NCBI GenBank assembly: GCA_027943335.1
Contig: BSBK01001536.1
Location: 744,001 to 808,000, forward strand
Reading direction: 5' to 3'
Source: Chamaecyparis obtusa
Lineage: Eukaryota; Streptophyta; Pinopsida; Cupressales; Cupressaceae
DNA: 64,000 bases
How positions within the stretch are numbered: position 1 is the first letter of the stretch; each line of letters begins with the position of its first letter. Of the stretch, positions 56,833-64,000 are shown piece by piece. The notes beneath the pieces were generated by a model. The model worked only from the letters and a program-made list of their open reading frames with translations, was not told where the DNA came from and did no database searches. The translations under genes were made by a program, and so were the position numbers.

Positions 56833-59800
56833 ATGGACAAATATACAAAATCCAGTAAATATGGAAACCAAATGAGCAGTGTGTCACGTTCCAAGAAACA
56901 TACGGGTCTCTTGGCAAATGAAATGGAGAAATTGAGGCAAACACAAGAAAGGCTAAAAGCCCAACTTTCAGATCCGGCCACTATTGTCAGGGCAGCTAGT
57001 TTTATGGTTTCCTTTTTCAGAAAGTCTTCCTCAAGTAGACTGCAGGAAGAGAAACGGGATGTTCTCGCAAGTGTGACATCTAGAAATCTTCATGATGAGT
57101 TTTCAACAGCTACTCATCATTGTGGAGATGATCCTGTTCTTAGTAGGACAGCCACAAGTCGTATTTGCACACATGATGTTGGAGACTCTTTACAGGGACA
57201 TGTGGATGTGCCTGTCTCATTGACAGATAGTGGTACTACTACTGAGTTTCAGCATCCTGAGCTTGTTTTTGATGATGTGGATAGGGTAAAAGTGGAGGAT
57301 GTTGTAGATACCACTATGGATTCTGACACCATAGATGATGGTGTTATCTTTGAGGACTGCAAGGAGTATATGAGCTCTGACAGCTCTGATGTTTATGACA
57401 GTAGTCGCAGTGTGGAGTCAGTGCAGGAGACAACAGTCGTTTCCTATATTGAGGATGTGAGCATGGAGCTACCCAGTGATGACACTCATGATGGGAGTAT
57501 TACAGAGGAGTCAGGCGACATAGGCTCATGCCACAATGTAGGTGATTCACGCGATGACATTGAGTCATGTATGCAACCGGAGATAGCAGAGGGGTTTCAA
57601 ATAGATGATGTTGATACTAGCACCACAGATACCTCTGATGTTGAGAGTGAGGATGATGGGTGCTACAGTGTTTCTAATTTTTTATATCAGACTTTGGGTG
57701 TGGACTCAGTGTTGTCATCCGGTGGTGGTGGGTTCCAAGATCCTTTTCTACAAGGACTCACGGATGAGGATAGGGAAGCATATGAGTAACAAGAGTTTGT
57801 TTCAGCCAGGGCTTCCACTCCTTCAGTTGAGCTGTTACTAGAGGTACCCAGTGGTGATACCTCGTTGGTGGACATGTGTGAGGTTGATAGAGCACATGAG
57901 GAGAGAAATTATGAGGTTGCTTCCTTGGTGACTCATGAGGATGTCTCTACCTACAGCGAGTCATGCTTGATTTATCAGACCTTGGGGGAGAACTCTGAGT
58001 TGTTCGTGAGGATGGGTCCCAGGATCTGGATTGTCATGTGGTTACAGAGGACGAGGTAGCTAAGGATTGTGATGAGTCAGATTTAGCAATAGCTTCCTCG
58101 GGGGTACATGAGGATGAGCCCGATGTTAGTACTCAGTTTGCAGATGTGTGCTCGGTTGATAGTACACAAAGATACGGTGATCTTGAGGGGGGTTTGTTGG
58201 ATACAGCTTCCTACCGTAGTGTGGATAGTATAGTTGAGATTTTGCATAGGAGACCCATTGTGCAGAGTCATCATGTGACTAACCAGTTGAGAGTTGGTGA
58301 GAGAGATATTACTTTTACTCTCGAGCATTTTGATGCCACTCCTTAGCTGTTGGTTGTTTATGGTTGGGGTGCTCCTATGACGGATGAGCACAGTGGTGGT
58401 TACTTTTCCTTGACAGAGATTCATTCTTTGCATGAGGCTGTCAGGATTTTGAGACAAGATTATTTACGGTTGGTAGTCGACCGAGATCACCTAGTTGAGT
58501 GGGGGAGTATGGCATACAAGGCACTAATGGGCAGAGAGGAGGTGAGTGAGCTTACTTAGGAGCTCACAGCTACTTCTGAGGCTTTAGAGGGCACTGAATG
58601 GGCTCTTAAGGAGTCGCAGTTGCAATTGGGAGAGGTGACTGTAGAATTGGAGCGGATACAGTCTTTTCCAGCCATAGATCCAGTTCAGTTGCATATAGTG
58701 GTAGTTGGTGGTGAGTTAGCTTCCACAGTTGGCAGCGATGAATGTGTTGGAGACACAATTACATCCATCCTTGAGTCAGATGCAATAGACATAGTGGAGG
58801 TGAGTGCTTCAGTGGAGGATTACAGAGAGATTTTTGTGGTATCATGTTCTCCAATTGTTAGCACAATGACAGATGATACTGATCAATTTGTTGAGAGTCC
58901 TAAGGTAGTAGGAGCGGATTCGCTACAAAGTTGTGTGTTAGTTTCTGACACTACTTTCGTTGATTCACAGGACATGGATAGGGTATCATCTAGTTTGGGG
59001 ACAAGCTCTGATGGTGATTTGTTTCCTTCTACTGGAAGCAAATCTATTTCTTCTTCTCATACAGTTGATAGCAGTCGACAGTTGGCAGTGCCACAGTTTC
59101 GGAGAGATCAATTGTGGTTTGCAGAGGAGCAGGTTGATGTTGCTTCTTATAATTTCTACTGCACAGAGTCTTTCATGGAATACTTGCTTGAGAGTCTAGT
59201 TTTGCAAGAGGGACTATTCAAAGCTTTTGAGGATACTCTCATATGAGGTTCTCGTAGTATTCATCTTTTAGTGGGGAAAATTGTAGATACCTTGACTACA
59301 ATGGTTCCTCACAAGGATTTTGTGGTTGGGTTTGCTGAACGATTTTTTCAGGATCCTACCCAACCAGTTGTTCAAAGTCAGAGATTGGATCCATCTCTTG
59401 ATTCTCGGATTGTTGTCGATGAGCCTCTATCAAAGATTGGAGCATTTCATCATGATTACATAGTGAGGAGTGTTCATCACTTCTCTTTTGACCCACCAGT
59501 TGAGGATTTGGTTGCACTTCGGTGTGCGTTGGCTCCTAGGTTGTATCATCCTTTATGGGATGGGTTTTCTCCATCTACAGTTGATGGCGTTTGTTACTGC
59601 AACTTAGCAAGAGGTGACTTGCAGGGGCAGCATATATATGATGCTTTTACAGAGGATGGATATCTGGGTTATGGTACAGATGCTTTTGGTTGTACTAGTT
59701 CCTGTTGCACAAATAGACTTCATAATCATGGCAGATTGGTAGGGTGTGCAGGGAGTTTTGGTCTAGTAGATGATATCGGATATCCATTTTTTCTTATTAT

Positions 59801-60053
59801 GGATGGTTGTAAGTTTCATCTCTACTAGAATCCAGGTATTGTCTGGTTTAGCACTGCAGATTGTACGAATCACTATGGTTGGCACGATGTCAATGTGCTT
59901 TGGTTAGCTCAGTGGATGATGATTTCTTTGCAGGAGTTTGTAGGTGATCGCAGGGATATTACTCCATTCTATCCTTGGGATCCAAGTGGACTTCTGTGTT
60001 TTGTTTTCTGGGATTGCTTAGGGACAAGCAATTTTAGGAAGGGAGGACTGTAA
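56833..60053 (+). pseudogene. Single long ORF of the LTR element, unknown protein
   Basis: About 1,070 codons from the ATG 82 bases after the primer site. The first 318 codons are open (56833-57789). The same frame continues after a TAA to about 58000, where one shift moves it to the third frame. It then runs to the end through stops at 58344, 58557, 59244 and 59826. The last codons pass through the polypurine tract and end at TAA 60051-60053, inside the 3' LTR. The N-terminus is basic with a short coiled coil (NEMEKLRQTQERLKAQL). A long acidic Ser/Asp/Val-rich part follows, with YQTLG occurring twice (about 57685 and 57977). A second coiled coil lies near 58410-58660. The C-terminal 250 residues are Cys/Gly/aromatic-rich and look folded. 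No zinc knuckle, protease, RT or integrase. Confidence 0.7.
60034..60048 (+). other. Polypurine tract of the single-ORF element
   Basis: TTAGGAAGGGAGGAC directly before the TG of the 3' LTR. It is also translated as the last codons of the long ORF. Confidence 0.8.
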
Positions 60054-61568
60054 TGTCCCTGTTTTTAGGCATATGGGATTAGCTTATTTCTATGACCTTC
60101 GTAGGCTAACCAGGATGTTGAAGAGGGTCGTGTGGCAGAGCCAGTAGTCAGTTTCCACTTTGGAGGTCTCTGATGTCATGGTTGCTCTTCGTTTGAGTTA
60201 GATTGATAGACTTACTATTTATAGTAAGTGCTTATTTTGGGTGATCGTCATGATTGTTATTTTTAGCAGAGCACCTAGGCATTGGTATCAGTGGAGTTAT
60301 GGATTCATTTGCAGAGTTCTCAATTTGAGAGACTTACTATTTTTAGTAAGTCTATTTCGGGCGGTTGCTATTTTTAGCAGTGCAGTGGAGGCACAGGGTG
60401 TTGGGCATCATGAGCATATAATAGAGTCTATTTGATGGAGCTTCATATTATAAGTTGTTTATTAAGTTTATCTTAATAATGACTTTATCATTTGTGTTAT
60501 AATTTGAAGGTGTGTTGAAGAAGCCTTTTAGGTGAAAAGTGTCTTCATGAAGCTTTTAGCTTGAGAGTTATTCATTATTAATTCCAAGTTATTAAATAAA
60601 GGCTTCTAATTTGAAAGTGTGTGCGAGAAGCTTCTTAAGTGAAAAGTGTATTGGAGAAGCCACACTTCTTTTATTATAAAAAAGGCTCTATGGAGAAATT
60701 ATTCATTATTGGCTTTGCTTTTTATCATTTGGAGAAATAGTTGAGTTCTTCAGCTAAGGTTTGAGGACTGATTCCTCCCCTTTTTGCACTTTGAATCACT
60801 GGATTTCAATGGTGAATTGTGCTCTAATTCTGAGAAATTAATTATCGTTTTATGGCTACAAATTTGGTGTTGTTGTAAACCAAACTTGATGAGAAATAAG
60901 CATTCAAAATTCAGTTTGAGACATACTTATGTTGGTGCAAAATTATCCTGAGGTTCGCGTGATTAATAAGGAGGTTGTTGTATCTCCTCATTGGCTGCAT
61001 TCAACTTCAGGAGGCCACGATAATTTACTAGGTGGCTGCATTTTACATTTTAGTGGCTGCGATTTAATTTATGGAAGCTGCAAATTAATTTGAGGCTGCG
61101 GTTTAAGGTTTTCAATGGATTGCGTGACACTTCTTTGGGGCTGCGATTCATCTCAAGACAGCCGCATTTAGTGTTTAAAGGTGCCAATTAGTATTTAAAA
61201 TATATGTATGGTTTCTTGTATATTTCTAAACATTTCTATGGTGAAAGAATTGTAAGGATGCATGCCAAGTGTTTGTAGAAATGTCTATTGGCTGTAGATG
61301 CACATTTTACATGAAGAAATCTTATGTATGCATTCAAATGGTCCAAAGGGATTTTGCATTTGTATTTCAATTCTTTGCCTGGATCTCTTGATAATCATGT
61401 ACTAGCATTTAAACTTCATTTGAAACCATTCCAAGCAAGCAAATACAATCTGAAAATAAAAGACAGCAAGATAAAGATTTCACGCAAAGTGTTTGATGAA
61501 ATGTCAAACATATTAAAAATGAAGCAATTTGGTGTTTGTTAAGTTTTGAACTAGCAGGGGTTCTTACA
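60049..61568 (+). repeat. 3' LTR of the single-ORF element
   Basis: Matches 55211-56736 along its whole length with scattered, mainly C/T and G/A changes and a few small indels. Its first five bases supply the TAA stop codon of the ORF. Confidence 0.93.
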
Positions 61569-62143
61569 CAGCTAGATATCATGAGACCCTAGACCAATAC
61601 AAGCAAAAGTTGATATATGTTAATGAAACTTTACAAACCGGGAATCAGGGTAAAGCAACTAAACATTTCAGGGTACCAAAAGACAGGAAGAAATTATGAC
61701 TCGAGAAATTGTCCGGAGATATCAGACAATGAAAACTTGAGAATGAATAAGTCTAAGGATATAATTCAACTCATGAATAATCCATTGTTTAAAATTGACG
61801 CTCATAGGACACATGATAACCCTCTTTTCCAACTAGATAACAAATCTATTTTGGATTCATAATAAATTGAAGATGATAAAAAAACATGGGACCCCAGCGC
61901 AATTCCTATCAGTAATATGTGGAAACAAGTTTGGAGTAAGACAAACCCTAGCAATGCTATTACTAATCACTCACTCTCCAATCAAACTACGAGAGATTAT
62001 AGTTCAGATCAAGATAACAAAGAAGATTCTTTCCTTTAAGCAAAGATAAAATGATGAATGTTTGGATTTGGTGGAAAGAAGTAACACTTCCAGCGTATAT
62101 CTCATGCAAAATATCAATTACTGCCATTTTGCTCCAATAAAGA
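61569..62143 (+). pseudogene. Outer element interior, continued, with ORF fragments
   Basis: Resumes after the insertion. Open pieces at 61617-61862 (81 codons, Asn/Lys-rich) and 61867-62049 (60 codons). No conserved motif. It ends abruptly at an LTR start at 62144, before any pol sequence, so the outer element is either non-autonomous or interrupted again. Confidence 0.4.
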
Positions 62144-62478
62144 TGTAATGTCCCCTGTCGGGACTTTACGTAAATTTCTCATTTAAGCTTTTCTGCGCAC
62201 TAATTTTCTGTATCTCTTTTCTTAGTCATAGATGAAATACTTAAATTTCATCAATAATTGATTTGTTTATTTATGATTAATTTTCTTGTTAATTTATATC
62301 TTGAAATATCATATGTATATTTTGATTATCACTTATATTCTTTAGTATTTCAGAATTTGCTTCCTTAAGAATGAACCTGCAAGAAAGACGTTAGTAACAA
62401 TAATATGGAAAAATGAGTCTGAACAGAAAGTTTAACTAATTAACTATCTACCCCAACTAATTAACCCCTCCAAAAGAA

Positions 62479-62670
62479 AGTCTACCACGTCGGGCGCATT
62501 AACCTTTATAAGAACCCTTGTGTCCTTGATTAAATCTTGCCGTCCTCTAGAGCGCATCCTTAGGGACTTCCCGAGCAAAGTCTACCAGGTCGGACGCATT
62601 AACCTTTATAAGGACCCTTTTGTCCTTGATTAAATCTTGCCGTCATCCTCTGGAGCGCATCACTCGGGGC
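62479..62670 (+). repeat. 100-bp tandem duplication in the LTR
   Basis: AGTCTACCACGTCGGGCGCA begins at 62479 and AGTCTACCAGGTCGGACGCA at 62579, an exact 100-base period. The second unit is incomplete at its end and carries a 3-base insertion (GTCATCC). Confidence 0.85.
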
Positions 62671-62942
62671 TTATAGGCTGACCATAGGTCCATTCCTCTT
62701 CTTGGAAGAGCTTTCCTCTATCCAAGGCTTAATACATATGCATATGTGGGTCATCAGTGTACACTGGCTTAGTGGAGGTTTTAATCTCCCTTGAGAGCTC
62801 TCTTTTATTATTACTTTTCATAAGAAAATTACATTGTCAATACTATTAATAAATTATCATTTATAAATCTGGAGGGAAATCATAATACTACTTATGAACT
62901 TAACTGAAATTATGCTCTATAAATTCTTGAATTGGTTAACCT

Positions 62943-63180
62943 ATATATATATATATATAATCTGAATACATATATATTAAATCTGAATTAAATCTGAATA
63001 TATATATTTTACTAATATCATTTTAATATTAAATCTGAATACATATTCTAACTCTAATATCACTTTACTAATATCATTTTAAAAGAACCTTTTATATATA
63101 TATATATATACTTATTAAATCTGAATCATTTTATTACTTAGATATTTAAAAGAATCTGAAAGTATATATATATATATAAT
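62943..63180. repeat. (TA)n runs and AATCTGAAT repeats
   Basis: Three TA runs of about 18-20 bases (near 62943, 63094, 63161) alternate with TTAAATCTGAATACATAT-like phrases repeated about six times. Confidence 0.75.
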
Positions 63181-64000
63181 ATAAAATACTTACATCCAAT
63201 TTTGCATTCTGCTGTTCCCAATTTCCTTTATGCGTTTTCTGTCCCCCATAATAATAGATGGCACTAAGTTAATATTCTTATTGATTGTCAACAAAGGTGT
63301 AGGCTGACCGATGACTATGATTGCTGAGTCATCCTAATGTTGTCTCTCTTATCCTTTCTTTTTCTCCCCCTTCCCTTTGCAATGATACGATAGCCATATA
63401 TATATACTCATGATCAGTCCATTGAAAAGGTGCGATGGAATAGTCACCATTAGTCATCGGTGGTTTGCTATTTATTATGTTTAGTTATGCATTGTTTATG
63501 ACAAGCCGACAATGAGAATCGGTTAAGTGAGGGAGTAACACGATAATACTCTTCTCACGATTATTATCCTTCTTCATCCCGTAAATTACAATGACATTGG
63601 TCATAAAGTAATCGTTGTTGTCTTTATCGTGTCTTTCTCATATCTTTGAATGCAATGATATCGACCATTGGTATGTGCTTATTTATTTATTTATGATATA
63701 TTATAATATTATTATTTGTGTATAATAATATTATTTATATTTAATATTATATTTATTTATTAATATCAGAATATTAACAATATATTATTATTATCTATTG
63801 ATAATATTCAGATTATTATTTGTTAATTATTAATATACATTGTTAATTAATCATATATCATTACTTTATTAATAATATATAATATGTTGATAGATATATT
63901 ATTATATTGTATTAATGTTTGATATATCACTTTTATATCTTGACTACTATATTTTCAATATTATTATTGTATTGTAACTTACACTATTAATATATTATTA

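Larger units (their letters stand above)
55211..61568 (+). mobile_element. Complete non-autonomous LTR retrotransposon with one long ORF
   Basis: 6358 bp. LTRs are 55211-56736 (1526 bp) and 60049-61568 (1520 bp), both TGTAATGTCC...TTCTTACA. Flanks TAGCT (55206-55210) and CAGCT (61569-61573) look like a 5-bp duplication with one change. A TGGTATCAGAGCGG primer site follows the 5' LTR, and AGGAAGGGAGGAC precedes the 3' LTR. The interior (3.3 kb) is filled by one decayed ORF (56833-60053) without gag or pol motifs. It split the interior of the outer element. By eye the LTRs differ at roughly a dozen places, mostly transitions, in the first 165 bases. Confidence 0.93.
62144..64000 (+). mobile_element. 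LTR starting TGTAATGTCCCC, running off the window
   Basis: Starts TGTAATGTCCCCTGTCGGGA. No polypurine tract precedes it (CCAATAAAGA), so it is more likely the 5' LTR or a solo LTR of a further insertion than the 3' LTR of the outer element. The first 800 bases are mixed; from 62940 on it is very AT-rich with several (TA)n runs. No coding sequence. The end lies beyond the window. Confidence 0.5.

Noticed and set aside
50445..64000. LTR at 62144 as the 3' partner of the LTR at 50445
   Set aside because: Both begin with (T/C)GTAATGTCCCC, but the following bases do not match and no polypurine tract precedes 62144. They are kept as separate elements.

Overview
The window looks like one repeat-choked stretch of a large plant nuclear genome, most likely a conifer or other gymnosperm. 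The grounds are very low gene density, nested LTR retrotransposons of several ages, LTRs starting TGTAATGTCC, spliced eukaryotic exons and plant-type tRNA primer sites. The species is inferred; nothing in the sequence fixes it. Only two pieces look like host genes: the last three exons of a PTAC2-type plastid PPR-SMR protein (minus strand, 45387-46441) and a weak candidate terminal exon on the plus strand (38991-39044).

1-28133 is a compound transposon locus. A Tat/Athila-like Ty3/gypsy element lies on the minus strand. Its pol fragment (5800-12668) carries protease, reverse transcriptase, RNase H and integrase motifs, all decayed. It is followed by a polypurine tract (5295-5308) and a 4.07-kb LTR (1229-5294). 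A second LTR of the family lies in the opposite orientation (12815-28133, about 4.03 kb once its insertion is removed), so the pol fragment sits between inverted LTRs. Both LTRs carry remains of an open reading frame upstream of the TATA box, in U3. A non-autonomous LTR element (7475-10604, 5-bp target duplication) split the pol gene. An 11.28-kb hAT DNA transposon (13935-25212, 8-bp target duplication) split the right-hand LTR. The hAT carries a BED/TTF-type transposase on the minus strand and, converging on it, a long decayed passenger gene with a G-patch and a coiled coil. It also has a smaller unrecognised ORF, a foldback MITE and GGCGAA-type arrays near both ends.

28134-45386 is mostly old, decayed repeat: a gypsy integrase C-terminus (29281-29574), a lysine/glutamate-rich degenerate coding tract (33190-34690), LTR-like noncoding DNA, a Tourist-like MITE with TAA target duplication (40673-41081), and a large imperfect hairpin (42141-43795) inside TGTAATC direct repeats.

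45387-64000: upstream of the PTAC2-type exons (to their right) come a hAT-type MITE (47644-48259), a decayed LINE on the minus strand (about 48268-50444), and an LTR element inserted into the LINE reverse-transcriptase region at 50445. The LTR of that element holds a 1.3-kb hAT-type element, which itself holds a tRNA-derived SINE. Its interior is interrupted by a complete 6.36-kb non-autonomous LTR retrotransposon (55211-61568). The whole interior of that element is one long decayed reading frame without recognisable gag or pol, and the frame ends on a stop codon made by the first bases of the 3' LTR. Another TGTAATGTCC LTR starts at 62144 and leaves the window. If the PTAC2-type gene is intact, all of this lies in an intron of more than 17.5 kb.

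The best candidates for undescribed biology are the hAT with its passenger gene, the single-ORF LTR element at 55211-61568, and the ORF-bearing 4-kb LTR.
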